From an uncultured Sphingorhabdus sp. (GTDB lineage Bacteria; Pseudomonadota; Alphaproteobacteria; Sphingomonadales; Sphingomonadaceae), in NCBI GenBank assembly GCA_947492905.1, contig CANLOL010000001.1, positions 412,578 through 476,577 of the forward strand: a stretch of 64,000 nt of DNA, in the 5' to 3' direction. The translations under genes were made by a program, and so were the position numbers. This document shows, piece by piece, positions 16,496 to 25,000 of this stretch (positions are counted from its first letter, which is position 1; every line of letters begins with the position of its first letter). The notes under the pieces were generated by a model that saw only the letters and a program-made list of their open reading frames with translations, had not been told where the DNA came from and made no database searches.

Positions 16496-16978
16496 ATGTC
16501 TTTTGCAAAAAACATATCCCCCCGCGGTGCTTTTAGCGATTTGATGGGCGTATTACGCGCAAAACAAGATTATAAAGCTCTGTTTTTTCTGGCCGCTGCT
16601 GTACCCCCGCTGTTAATCATAACGATGTTTTTCTTGGACCAAGAACGGCTCAATAAACCGCCGCCGCCAGAAGTATTTTATTTTGAAAGCTGGGACAAAA
16701 GCCGCAACTATCAAGATATTGTCGCCGAGAGAGAGGCCCGCCTGCGCCTGCGCGAAGCATTATTAGAGGAAAGACGGCAAAAATATAAAACCTTAGGGCG
16801 CGCATCCGGAATCGATGTTGATAAAATCGACAGAGAAACTGCCGCTGCTCGGGAAAAAGTTGCAAAAGAAAGAGCCGCTCTGGAAAAACAACTCATAGAA
16901 AATGCAGCCGAGCGTCAAAAAGAATTAGAGCGAAAAGACGCCATCATCGAAGAATTATTCAACGATAGCGCACAATAA
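16496..16978 (+). CDS. membrane-anchored coiled-coil protein, unknown
   Basis: A 160-aa protein. A cytoplasmic N-terminus is followed by one membrane helix (about residues 32-50), a PPPPE stretch, and a long charged helix (about 75-158). That helix is rich in Arg, Glu, Lys and Ala with heptad spacing, so a coiled coil is likely. It sits two bases upstream of ribD and is probably co-transcribed with it. Similar small anchored coiled-coil proteins occur beside ribD in sphingomonads as far as I recall, but I know no function. Confidence 0.65.
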   Translation: MSFAKNISPRGAFSDLMGVLRAKQDYKALFFLAAAVPPLLIITMFFLDQERLNKPPPPEVFYFESWDKSRNYQDIVAEREARLRLREALLEERRQKYKTLGRASGIDVDKIDRETAAAREKVAKERAALEKQLIENAAERQKELERKDAIIEELFNDSAQ

Positions 16979-16980
16979 TC

Positions 16981-17958
16981 ATGGGCGCGCTTAGATCGCA
17001 TGAAGATTATATGGCGATGGCGATTGCATTATCCTATCGCGCGCGCGGCAACACCGGCCCTAACCCCAATGTCGGGTGCATCATTGTTCATGAAGGCGAA
17101 ATTGTTGGCCGCGGCTGGACACAGATGTCAGGTCGCCCTCACGCCGAAGCCATGGCATTAGAGATGGCAGCGGGCAAAGCCAAAGGCGCAGATATTTACA
17201 CCACATTAGAGCCATGCGCCCATGAAAGCAGCCGCGGACCAACCTGCACCACGTCCATAATCAACGCCAAGGCTAAGCGCCTAATATGCGCAGTCCAAGA
17301 CCCCGATCCGCGCACCAATGGCCAAGGCTTTGCCAAATTACGCACCGCAGGGATTGACGTAATAGAAGGCATCGAATCTGCAAAAGCGCGCATAGCTATG
17401 GCGCCTTTTTTGATGCGCAGCGAACATGGCCGCCCCTTTATCACGCTTAAACTGGCGATTTCATTGGATGGCTCTATCGCGCTTCATGATGGCAGCAGCC
17501 AATGGATAACGGGGGCAATCGCCCGTAATCATGGGCATTTGGAACGCGCGCATCATGACGCCATATTGGTGGGCAGCGGCACAGTGAAGGCCGATAATCC
17601 TAGTCTTAATGTGCGCCTAAAAGGATTAGAGGATCGCTCCCCTGTGCGCTATCAATTTGGAACATCACCCGCTCCTTCAGGGTGGGAGAGGCTGATAAAT
17701 ATAGATAGCTTAAAAGAAATTCCGCATAATAGCATATTGGTCGAAGGCGGCGCACAAACCGCCACTGCATTCATGAAGGCCGATTTGGTCGATAGAATTT
17801 TGCTATACCGCGCGCCGATAATCTTGGGCGGAAGACCCTGTTTGAACGATTATGGTATAGAGCATCTCAATGATGCGCATGATATTTGGCAATTGCAAAA
17901 AACACTGATGCTCGGCAAAGATAAGCTAGAAATATATGAGCGCCGTGCCAAAGCATAA
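16981..17958 (+). CDS. ribD: bifunctional diaminohydroxyphosphoribosylaminopyrimidine deaminase / reductase
   Basis: Carries out the second and third steps of riboflavin synthesis. The N-terminal deaminase domain has the zinc ligands His54 in HAEA with the proton-shuttle Glu56, Cys79 in LEPCAH and Cys89 in GPTC. The C-terminal reductase domain begins near FITLKLAISLDGSIA and includes HDAILVGSGTVKADNPSLNVR and ILVEGGAQTATAF. The length of 325 aa is slightly shorter than the usual 360, reflecting a compact reductase domain. It starts two bases after the coiled-coil gene. ribE follows after 48 bp. No FMN riboswitch is visible upstream. Confidence 0.95.
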   Translation: MGALRSHEDYMAMAIALSYRARGNTGPNPNVGCIIVHEGEIVGRGWTQMSGRPHAEAMALEMAAGKAKGADIYTTLEPCAHESSRGPTCTTSIINAKAKRLICAVQDPDPRTNGQGFAKLRTAGIDVIEGIESAKARIAMAPFLMRSEHGRPFITLKLAISLDGSIALHDGSSQWITGAIARNHGHLERAHHDAILVGSGTVKADNPSLNVRLKGLEDRSPVRYQFGTSPAPSGWERLINIDSLKEIPHNSILVEGGAQTATAFMKADLVDRILLYRAPIILGGRPCLNDYGIEHLNDAHDIWQLQKTLMLGKDKLEIYERRAKA

Positions 17959-18006
17959 GGCGTTTGTAATGAATCGCCAGAGAATCTTAAGAGATAAGGA
18001 TATATT

Positions 18007-18621
18007 ATGTTCACAGGAATAATCACCGATATAGGCACTATATCTTCGATTGAAAATCGCGGCGATATGCACATAAAAATCCTATGCGCTTATGATATGG
18101 ACGGCGTTGATATTGGCGCATCTATAGCATGCAGCGGTGTTTGCTTGACGGTGGTCGAAAAAGGAAATGATAATGGCCAAAATTATTTTTCCGTCGATGT
18201 ATCGCAAGAAACCATCAATTGCACCGCCGATCAGTGGCGCGAAGGTGCTAAACTCAACCTAGAGCGATCCTTAAAAGTCGGAGATGAACTGGGCGGTCAT
18301 ATCGTATCGGGGCATGTCGATGGCGTTGGCACGATCAGCCACTATGAAAATATCGGCGGATCATGGGCGCTCACTATAAAAGCTCCCCAAGAGATTGCAC
18401 CCTTTGTCGCGCCCAAAGGCTCTATCACCATCAATGGCATTTCATTGACGGTTAATGCCGTGCAAGACGATGATGATGGCTGTTCTTTTACGCTCAACAT
18501 CATCCCCCATACCGCTGAGGTTACGACTTTGGCCCATGCCAAAACTGGCGATAGCGTTAATTTAGAAATAGATGTGCTGGCGCGTTACATGAAACGCATG
18601 ATGGCAGTAAAAGCGGTTTAA
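18007..18621 (+). CDS. ribE: riboflavin synthase, alpha chain
   Basis: Joins two lumazine molecules to give riboflavin and the pyrimidinedione. The 204-aa protein starts MFTGIITDIGTI, diagnostic of the family. It contains two similar lumazine-binding halves: GASIACSGVCLTVV and LGGHIVSGHVDGVG in the first and second, and GSITINGISLTVNAV in the second. The trimer-forming C-terminus LARYMKRM is present. It ends the rib pair; ribBA and ribH are not in this window. A bidirectional terminator follows at 18645. Confidence 0.96.
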   Translation: MFTGIITDIGTISSIENRGDMHIKILCAYDMDGVDIGASIACSGVCLTVVEKGNDNGQNYFSVDVSQETINCTADQWREGAKLNLERSLKVGDELGGHIVSGHVDGVGTISHYENIGGSWALTIKAPQEIAPFVAPKGSITINGISLTVNAVQDDDDGCSFTLNIIPHTAEVTTLAHAKTGDSVNLEIDVLARYMKRMMAVKAV

Positions 18622-18644
18622 TCATACCAACAATGGTAAAATAA

Positions 18645-18668
18645 AAAAGGAGGCCGCAGCCCCCTTTT
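18645..18668. terminator. bidirectional terminator between ribE and eipA
   Basis: AAAAGGAGGC and GCCCCCTTTT pair with one mismatch around a CGCA loop. On plus it lies 24 bp past ribE. On minus it lies about 34 bp past the eipA stop and is followed by a T-run, so it can serve both convergent genes. Confidence 0.8.
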
Positions 18669-18701
18669 GTGAACAGCCTTATGTGGCTACTTTTTATGCA
18701 A

Positions 18702-19475
18702 TTAAAATGGTAATATTTTGCGTTTTTTGCGAAACTTCATATAGCCCGCGTTCACGCCAAGCCGCGCACCAACGCCCAAACGAATGGGGATAAGCACCAC
18801 ATCGCCGCGGCGCAGATAGCTCGCGTTAAATCCGCCGACTAAATAAGCAGCGCCTTCGCCTGCTGGATAGCGGCGGTATAAATCTTCGCTATCATAGAGA
18901 TTATAGACCAATACAAATGTACTTGCCGCATTGGCGCCAGCGTCGAAGCCAACCGATGGGCCATTCCAATATACTGGGCGCTCGCCCTCTATTTTATGAT
19001 ATAATGTGCCCGAACCATAGCGCAAACCAAAGACTAAGGCAGCGCCGCCTTCGCGACCCACAATATAGCCATTCGGCTCGCCTTGCTTTTTGAAAATATC
19101 TTCAACGAGACTCGCTATGCCCTCAGCCCCTTTGCCAAACACACCCGTAGCTGCTGCTATCACATCATCTTTTTGATAGGTAGTAGAGCGCTGCGCATCG
19201 CCAATAGGGTCTGCACTTGGAACATTTGTATCGGGCGTAATAACATCTGGCGTGCCAATATCAGGAGCGCTAATATCATTCTCTGTAGGCAGCTGCACAT
19301 CTGTTTCAGGCAACACTTCAGATGGCGGCGGTAATTCGCTCTCATCTGGCGCTTGTCCAATTACATCATTAGGATCAACTTGCTGCACTTGCGCAAGCGA
19401 TGAACTTAGGGGGGTTGCTGCTAATCCAAATGCAGAGAGGATGAGCATGAATTTTGTTAAAGCTGATTTGGCCAT
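18702..19475 (-). CDS. eipA: EipA family (DUF1134) periplasmic envelope protein
   Basis: A 257-aa secreted protein. A signal peptide (residues 1 to about 28) is followed by an acidic Pro/Asp-rich linker. The DUF1134 domain runs from about residue 105: EDIFKKQGEPNGYIVGREGG, LRYGSGTLYHK, PSVGFDAGANAAS, LVGGFNASYLRRGDVVLIPIRLGVG. EipA of Brucella and Caulobacter is a periplasmic beta-barrel protein needed for envelope integrity. The tail KFRKKRKILPF is basic. It stands alone, convergent with ribE. The family assignment is strong; the cellular role is by analogy. Confidence 0.88.
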   Translation of the reverse strand: MAKSALTKFMLILSAFGLAATPLSSSLAQVQQVDPNDVIGQAPDESELPPPSEVLPETDVQLPTENDISAPDIGTPDVITPDTNVPSADPIGDAQRSTTYQKDDVIAAATGVFGKGAEGIASLVEDIFKKQGEPNGYIVGREGGAALVFGLRYGSGTLYHKIEGERPVYWNGPSVGFDAGANAASTFVLVYNLYDSEDLYRRYPAGEGAAYLVGGFNASYLRRGDVVLIPIRLGVGARLGVNAGYMKFRKKRKILPF

Positions 19476-19840
19476 AATGTTTTCCTAAATAAAGCCATGA
19501 TTTTATAAGATATGGTGCATCTTCTTTGTAAGACGCAATATCTCTAACCATATACAGTCGTAAAATATGCCCAGAGTAGATTACTCTACAATGAACGGGC
19601 GACAGAATGAGTCTTATTCACGCTCAAACGAATCATTTTGCTGCTTTTTCCTAGAAAATGGCCATAAATTTAAGGCTATGAACCCATTTTTGACCAAAAA
19701 TATTCAGCTTTTTAACTCGTGAAGCGGGATGAAAGTTGCAATATTTCATCAAAGTTGCAGAATTTTTATCTTTGATGCGAATATATCATTGCAGCCTAAG
19801 CCAAGCCTCGCTATATCGCCTGCTTAGCCAATATGCGCGT
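19476..19840. other. gene-free stretch between eipA and tRNA-Ser
   Basis: 365 bp hold no convincing open frame on either strand. It must contain the eipA promoter (minus) and the tRNA-Ser promoter (plus). A TTGCAGCCTAAG-like string near 19791 recurs after the tRNA at about 19947, where AGCCTA and TAGGCT could form a weak terminator hairpin for the DUF2939 gene. Confidence 0.4.
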
Positions 19841-19932
19841 GGACACGTGGGTGAGCGGCTGAAACCACCTCCTTGCTAAGGAGACAAGGGCCTCACGGTC
19901 CTTCGAGGGTTCGAATCCCTCCGTGTCCTCCA
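19841..19932 (+). tRNA. tRNA-Ser, anticodon GCU
   Basis: The acceptor stem GGACACG (19841-19847) pairs with CGTGTCC (19922-19928); CCA is encoded at 19930-19932. The anticodon loop TTGCTAA gives GCU, reading AGC and AGU codons. A long variable arm (AAGGGCCTCACGGTCCTT) identifies a serine class tRNA. The T arm is GAGGGTTCGAATCCCTC. The base before CCA is T, where bacterial tRNA-Ser usually has G. Confidence 0.95.
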
Positions 19933-19970
19933 TTTTCTATTTTATTGCAGCCTAAATTTTATAGGCTAAA

Positions 19971-20519
19971 TTATTGCAGTGACGGCAATTTTACGCCCGT
20001 CATATCTATCTCTGATAATTTCCAACCCAATCCATCGCGCTGAAATATCAATACCGGCGTTTGATCATCTTTGGGATTTGTCAGGCGGAATTCAGAGAGG
20101 CCAATGCGCTCAACCTCCCAATCATCAAATTTATCATTAGCTGTATTTTTATCTTCACTAGCAACGACATTGCCGACATTTTCTGATTTATCTTTTGAAA
20201 TCTTGATCATCTGAGCAATGCCGCTGGGCGTCATCATGCTATCGAGCATCCCATCAACCACCCGGTCTGCCATCAATAGCCCCGCCGTTGCCAAAAAGGG
20301 ATTAGCATCCTCTTTTGCAGCTTCTTCTTTCAATTTGGTTTTAAATTCACCTTTGATAGATTCGCGCAACGAAGAAAAGTCGACATGATCTTCTAAACCA
20401 TCCGCATCGCCCGCCGCTGCTGCATCGCGCAATCCAGAAAGCGAATAATAAGGCGATGCCGCATACCAAGCACCAAAAACAAGCGCCAAAGCGACAAGGA
20501 TTGCGATAATATATTTCAT
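19971..20519 (-). CDS. DUF2939 family protein
   Basis: A 182-aa protein anchored by one N-terminal membrane helix or uncleaved signal (residues 2-20). It is followed directly by the DUF2939 hallmark WYAASPYYSLSGLRDAAAAGDADGLEDHVDFSSLRES. A Lys/Glu helix and a C-terminal beta-rich part (FRLTNPKDDQTPVLIFQRDGLGWKLSEIDM) follow. The family is common in Proteobacteria and has no known function; a periplasmic or membrane-attached location is expected. It is a single gene between the tRNA and the alginate locus. Confidence 0.85.
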   Translation of the reverse strand: MKYIIAILVALALVFGAWYAASPYYSLSGLRDAAAAGDADGLEDHVDFSSLRESIKGEFKTKLKEEAAKEDANPFLATAGLLMADRVVDGMLDSMMTPSGIAQMIKISKDKSENVGNVVASEDKNTANDKFDDWEVERIGLSEFRLTNPKDDQTPVLIFQRDGLGWKLSEIDMTGVKLPSLQ

Positions 20520-20617
20520 AGATTACGCCTCTTAATATTCACAAAGAGCATGATGATATTTATGTCATGAGTCAATCTTGGCACATCACTCTTGGCGTAT
20601 GATAGGGATATTGGATA

Positions 20618-20645
20618 TAAAAAGGGGGCATAAAGCGCCCCCTTT
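20618..20645 (-). terminator. terminator of the alginate operon
   Basis: AAAGGGGGC at 20621-20629 and GCCCCCTTT at 20637-20645 make a perfect 9-bp GC-rich stem with a 7-nt loop. On the minus strand a T-run follows. It begins 21 bp past the SDR stop, marking the end of the PL6-PL17-MFS-SDR transcript. Confidence 0.88.
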
Positions 20646-20666
20646 CATAGTCAAAATCTCTCTTTA

Positions 20667-21422
20667 TTAAGAGAAGAACATACCGCCATTAATGTCGATA
20701 TTCGCACCGGTGATAAAGTTTGAATCTTCTGATAATAAATTGGCCACTGTCGCCGCAACTTCCTCTGCATTGCCTTGACGGCGCACAGGTGTCGCATTGG
20801 CAACATTTTCACGAACAGCATCTTTGGTGAATGTGTCATGGAAAGTGGTGGCAATCATACCTGGGCACAGCGAATTGACGCGAATGCCTTGTGGGCCAAG
20901 CTCTTTCGCCATGCCACGTGTAAAGGTCATAACCGCACCTTTTGATGTAGCATAAGCGCTAGCACCTGGGCCTCCGCCATCGCGGCCAGCCTGTGATGAG
21001 AAGTTCACAATCGCGCTGCCTGCTGGCATATGCGGAACAACCGCTTTGGTCAGCAAAAATGTAGAGGTCATATTCAAACGCATTACATGTTCAAAGAAAT
21101 CAAAATCCATTTCGTCCAATGTTTTGCGCGCGACCATACCGCCCGCAACATTGACCAACATGTTAATCTCTTCGCCAAAAGCGCTTTGGGTTTCAGCAAC
21201 CACAGAGGCCACATCTTCTGGTTTCATCATATCGCCTTGGGCGATAATCGCGGTGCCACCAGCTGCTGTAATCACGCCCAACACTTCATCGGCTTGATCT
21301 TTATTATTGCAATAGTTGATAACAACTTTAGCACCTTCGGCGGCGAGTTTAATGCAAACGGCGCGGCCAATATCTCGGCTCCCGCCAGATATAATTGCTA
21401 CTTTATTGCTAAATTTAGTCAT
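20667..21422 (-). CDS. SDR oxidoreductase, probable DEH (uronate) reductase
   Basis: A 251-aa short-chain dehydrogenase. The cofactor motif GGSRDIGR lies at residues 13-20, NVAGG at 91-95, and the catalytic Ser142/143 with Tyr157 and Lys161 in AYATSKGA. Its place at the end of an alginate lyase operon points to reduction of 4-deoxy-L-erythro-5-hexoseulose uronate (DEH), the monomer released by PL17, to KDG. The Arg/Asp after GGS and the N in NYCNN at the end of strand 2 bear on NADPH or NADH choice, which I cannot settle. A KduD-like role is the alternative. Confidence 0.82.
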   Translation of the reverse strand: MTKFSNKVAIISGGSRDIGRAVCIKLAAEGAKVVINYCNNKDQADEVLGVITAAGGTAIIAQGDMMKPEDVASVVAETQSAFGEEINMLVNVAGGMVARKTLDEMDFDFFEHVMRLNMTSTFLLTKAVVPHMPAGSAIVNFSSQAGRDGGGPGASAYATSKGAVMTFTRGMAKELGPQGIRVNSLCPGMIATTFHDTFTKDAVRENVANATPVRRQGNAEEVAATVANLLSEDSNFITGANIDINGGMFFS

Positions 21423-21483
21423 GTTTTTTCCTATTTCTTAGTTTTTATGTTTGTTAATTTTATGGTTGTTTGATTTTATTATT

Positions 21484-22812
21484 TTACGTCTTTGGTTTCA
21501 ACGGTTTGATGTCCCCGCATAGGAACCACACCGCAGCTATAGCAGATAATGCTAAGCCAGCACCAAGCACGAACACTGAGTAATAATTCGCACCAGCCGT
21601 CATAATCGGCACAAGATATGTTAGTGCAGCAGCAGTCAATTTTGCTGCCATACCAGCCAAGCCAGACAAAGTACCGACCGTTTTTTTGCTATACAAATCG
21701 CTAGGAAGGGTTTGCACATTACCAATAGCTGTTTGAAATCCAAATAGGATGATGAACATCAATGTTAATGCTAACCATGGTGTAGAGGCCGCCGAAAGGG
21801 CCAATAATGCTGGCAACATAATCAAACAGCCTAATGTAATGGTGAACTTGCGTGTTTTATTAACGGTCCATCCTGATTTTAGACGGTTTTGCGCCAAAAG
21901 ACCACCAAACCAAGCGCCAAGCATAGCGCCCACATATGGCAACCAGCCAGATGCGACCAAATCTTTTACGTTAAAATTATGGACTTCAAATAAATATGTA
22001 GGAATCCAGATAATGAATAACCACCATATAGGGTCAATCGCTGCTGAAGCTATAATTACGCCCCAGCTTTCTTTGCGCTTGAGAAGCTCGCCAGTAGATG
22101 GATTATAACCCTCTCCATCGTCATCAGAACCTTCATGCTTTTGTCCTGTAAGAATATATTCACGCTCTTCATCTGAGAGCCAATCATGCGTTGCAGGTGG
22201 GCCTTTTACGATGACCAACCAAGGAACAAGCCAAAGCAAACCAACAAGACCAACGATGATAAAGATTATTTTCCAATCAAAATAAAGCGCCATAAAGCCG
22301 ATCAATGGGATAGAGATAATGCCGCCAATGGCTGCCCCTGAATTAAAAATCCCTTGGGCTAAGGCACGTTCTTTGGTCGGAAACCATTCTGCATTAGCTT
22401 TTGCTGCACCTGGCCAGTTACCAGCTTCGGCAACACCCAATATTGCACGGAAAAAACTGAAACTTAGCACCCCTTGAGCAAAGGCATGAGCCGCCGTTGC
22501 CAAAGACCAAACACCGATTGATAAAACAAAACCCAAGCGCGTCCCGATCCAATCAAATATCTTGCCAAAAATAGCCTGTCCTGCGGCGTAGGCAAAAATA
22601 AAGACAGTAGAGATAACGCCCAATATATATTTATGCCCATCAGCATCCATTTCTGGAAAAAGATCGGGCGCAATATGTTCTGGCCATAATACATTGATGG
22701 TTTGCCTATCAATATAATTGATAATCGTGGCTATAGCGACGAGCCCTACAACGGCCCACCTCAATTTTCCGGTCGTGCTAGTACCCCTCGCTTTTTCCGT
22801 CTCTGAACTCAT
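21484..22812 (-). CDS. MFS transporter, hexuronate / alginate-monomer type
   Basis: A 442-aa major facilitator protein with about twelve membrane helices, of the anion:cation symporter group that includes ExuT. Typical segments are INYIDRQTINVLWP in helix 1, the loop GKIFDWIGTRLGF after helix 2, and EAGNWPGAAKANAEWFPTKERALAQGIFNSGAAIGG around helices 4-5. The open frame extends further upstream, but I chose ATG 22810-22812: it lies one base after the PL17 stop and has GGAGAG upstream. In this operon it most likely imports unsaturated uronate (DEH) or short oligo-alginate from the periplasm. Confidence 0.88.
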   Translation of the reverse strand: MSSETEKARGTSTTGKLRWAVVGLVAIATIINYIDRQTINVLWPEHIAPDLFPEMDADGHKYILGVISTVFIFAYAAGQAIFGKIFDWIGTRLGFVLSIGVWSLATAAHAFAQGVLSFSFFRAILGVAEAGNWPGAAKANAEWFPTKERALAQGIFNSGAAIGGIISIPLIGFMALYFDWKIIFIIVGLVGLLWLVPWLVIVKGPPATHDWLSDEEREYILTGQKHEGSDDDGEGYNPSTGELLKRKESWGVIIASAAIDPIWWLFIIWIPTYLFEVHNFNVKDLVASGWLPYVGAMLGAWFGGLLAQNRLKSGWTVNKTRKFTITLGCLIMLPALLALSAASTPWLALTLMFIILFGFQTAIGNVQTLPSDLYSKKTVGTLSGLAGMAAKLTAAALTYLVPIMTAGANYYSVFVLGAGLALSAIAAVWFLCGDIKPLKPKT

Positions 22813-22813
22813 A

Positions 22814-25000
22814 TTAATTCTCTCCCTCTGCTGCGCCATCAGATAATGGGACTGATGCCGCAAAACCGCTCCATTTTATTGTTTGATTTTTGAAGCTTAC
22901 TTCATGTTCTTTATTAGAATCCTGATCATATGAAACCGCAAAAGCCGTTTTCGCCCCTGCCAAAGTTTCGATGATCATAATGTCATTACCATCGATGCTC
23001 TCATACGATAGTGATTTAATCTGACTATTGCTATTGACCGTTTGCTCGGCTGCTCCATCGGTCAGACCGTGCCTCTCCAATATGCTGGCAAATACAGTGT
23101 TTTGGCCATTACGCCGCGCCATGATAATGGGTTCACGCCGTAAATTGAAATTCGGATCATTGGCGCCGCTTTCCGCCAATATCATCTGCGTATTTTGTGC
23201 ATTGGCCATGCGATAGGTATAAAAACGATCGCCCAATAGCCATGTGATAAATGCATTTTCAGCATTAGGCGACCCAATAGCATCGACCCAAATATGCTGA
23301 TAACCATTTGCACCGCCCAGCACAGGGCGCGATGTCACATTGTTCGCCGTATCAAAACCAAGGCGCATGATTTGGCCGCTATAATGCAACGGCAGATCAT
23401 ATTGATGCGCTGCTGCTGAATCCGCACGAAATATATCAACGATAACAGGATGCTCTAATCCCGCAACATCAACAGAGGCCATAGTGCGCGTCATCTTTAC
23501 GCCATCATAAGCGGTATCGATCATCGCACTGCTAATTTGTGCGCCTTTTGCATCGCTAAAATAGAGCTGCTGCGGTGCGAAATTTTCAGCAATGCTCAGC
23601 TTGCCTTCGAAATGGCTAGCGCCATCGACAACCAATGTATTATGAGCAACGCTTTGCTTGCCCCACGAAGTATTTTCCGGCAAATAAATGCCGCCTTCTT
23701 TGGCCTCAATATTCAGAAAGCGCACCGCGCCATAGTCCCGAACAATCTCATTACCATTGTCGTAAAACTGCCAACCCAGCTTATCGAAATGCCCATGGCC
23801 CAGCCCTTGCGAGCTATTTTTGATAACCATCACACTTGATTTTGGACCAGCGCCATCTCGGATTACCGCCACTGCGCCTTGATCCCCTTGCGGGCCATCA
23901 CGCAGTAAAATGCTCTTAAAGGGGAAAGGTTCTGCTTTGCCCGCGGCCAAATCATCCGATACTTTTTGCCCCGCCGGCGTTAAAACCGTTCGGCCTTGCC
24001 CCTTTGCTATGGATAATAAACCCGGGTCGCCTGTTTTATTATAAGCAATAGAGATACCATGATAAAGCTCTTCGGTGTTGAGGCTTTTGTCGCGTATAGC
24101 ATCATTAAACGGAAAGAAATATCCGCCATAGGTTAATTGCACCGTGGTGGTTAAAGCTTTGAGCAAAATACCATCGCGATGTTCAAATATTTTCTTATCG
24201 GGGTCATTGCGCTCTATCGCATCGGCAAAAACCATGAAGGGCATAAGCGCATAACGCTGATAATAAGGCCCCTCGCCATAATATCCTTCGGGTGAAAAGA
24301 GCAAATCGGTTTGCTTAATAAAACCAACTTTACCGCTTTTGTCGCTGCCATATAAAGCGCGGTCCACCATATCTTGATCGCCCAGCAAATAACCGGTCAT
24401 ACCAACACCAGCAGTGGCCCAAGTCGCATGGTTATGAATACGATCAAACGTCGCTTGCGATTCCACGGATAGAAATTCTACCGCTGGACGGAACAATTGA
24501 TCGTCTATGATTTTGCGGTCTTTTTCATCCAATTCATCCCGAATATATTCATAGCCTTGGATGCTATTGACCAACCAGACGGCATCATTCAAAACTTGCC
24601 AAAATATTTTGCCGTAATTTTGTTTCTTTTTTGCAGGATGCGGCCCTAATGTCGGATATAATTCTGCATAGCCCAGCAACATTTCGCGCACATAATCTTT
24701 ATATTTTGCATCGCCGGTAATCTTATAAAGTTGGCCGCCTTGATACATAGCCTTATAATTGCGTTTATGCTGTTCATGCGTATATCCGCCGCCAGGATCT
24801 TTTGGCACAGGGATAACAATGCCCTCTGCCATCATATCGGCAAGAAAAGCCTCTGAGCGCGCTTGTTCGCACTCAAATAATGTCGCATCGCAATTCACAT
24901 CACCATTTGCTATAGTGTCATTTGACTCAATTTTTTTACATCCCGCCAAAGGCAGAGCAAGGGCAATAGCGCTCGCTGCTAAGAGAGTGGATATTCTCAT
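22814..25000 (-). CDS. PL17 oligoalginate lyase, lipoprotein
   Basis: A 728-aa exolytic alginate lyase. A lipobox (LAGC, Cys21) indicates a lipid-anchored periplasmic or outer-membrane enzyme. The alpha/alpha-toroid domain has HNHATWATAGVGM with Asn190 and His191, and SPEGYYGEGPYYQRY near 236-250. The heparinase II/III-like beta domain begins near 385, with GLGHGHFDKLG (His402, His404) and YLPENTSWGKQSVAHNT (Tyr439). These match the Asn/His and His/Tyr catalytic pairs known for PL17 enzymes such as Alg17c. It releases monomeric unsaturated uronate. The ATG overlaps the PL6 stop as ATGA. Confidence 0.92.
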   Translation of the reverse strand: MRISTLLAASAIALALPLAGCKKIESNDTIANGDVNCDATLFECEQARSEAFLADMMAEGIVIPVPKDPGGGYTHEQHKRNYKAMYQGGQLYKITGDAKYKDYVREMLLGYAELYPTLGPHPAKKKQNYGKIFWQVLNDAVWLVNSIQGYEYIRDELDEKDRKIIDDQLFRPAVEFLSVESQATFDRIHNHATWATAGVGMTGYLLGDQDMVDRALYGSDKSGKVGFIKQTDLLFSPEGYYGEGPYYQRYALMPFMVFADAIERNDPDKKIFEHRDGILLKALTTTVQLTYGGYFFPFNDAIRDKSLNTEELYHGISIAYNKTGDPGLLSIAKGQGRTVLTPAGQKVSDDLAAGKAEPFPFKSILLRDGPQGDQGAVAVIRDGAGPKSSVMVIKNSSQGLGHGHFDKLGWQFYDNGNEIVRDYGAVRFLNIEAKEGGIYLPENTSWGKQSVAHNTLVVDGASHFEGKLSIAENFAPQQLYFSDAKGAQISSAMIDTAYDGVKMTRTMASVDVAGLEHPVIVDIFRADSAAAHQYDLPLHYSGQIMRLGFDTANNVTSRPVLGGANGYQHIWVDAIGSPNAENAFITWLLGDRFYTYRMANAQNTQMILAESGANDPNFNLRREPIIMARRNGQNTVFASILERHGLTDGAAEQTVNSNSQIKSLSYESIDGNDIMIIETLAGAKTAFAVSYDQDSNKEHEVSFKNQTIKWSGFAASVPLSDGAAEGEN

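Noticed and set aside
16900-16981. FMN riboswitch before ribD
   Set aside because: ribD starts two bases after the preceding gene and no RFN-type conserved structure is visible there.
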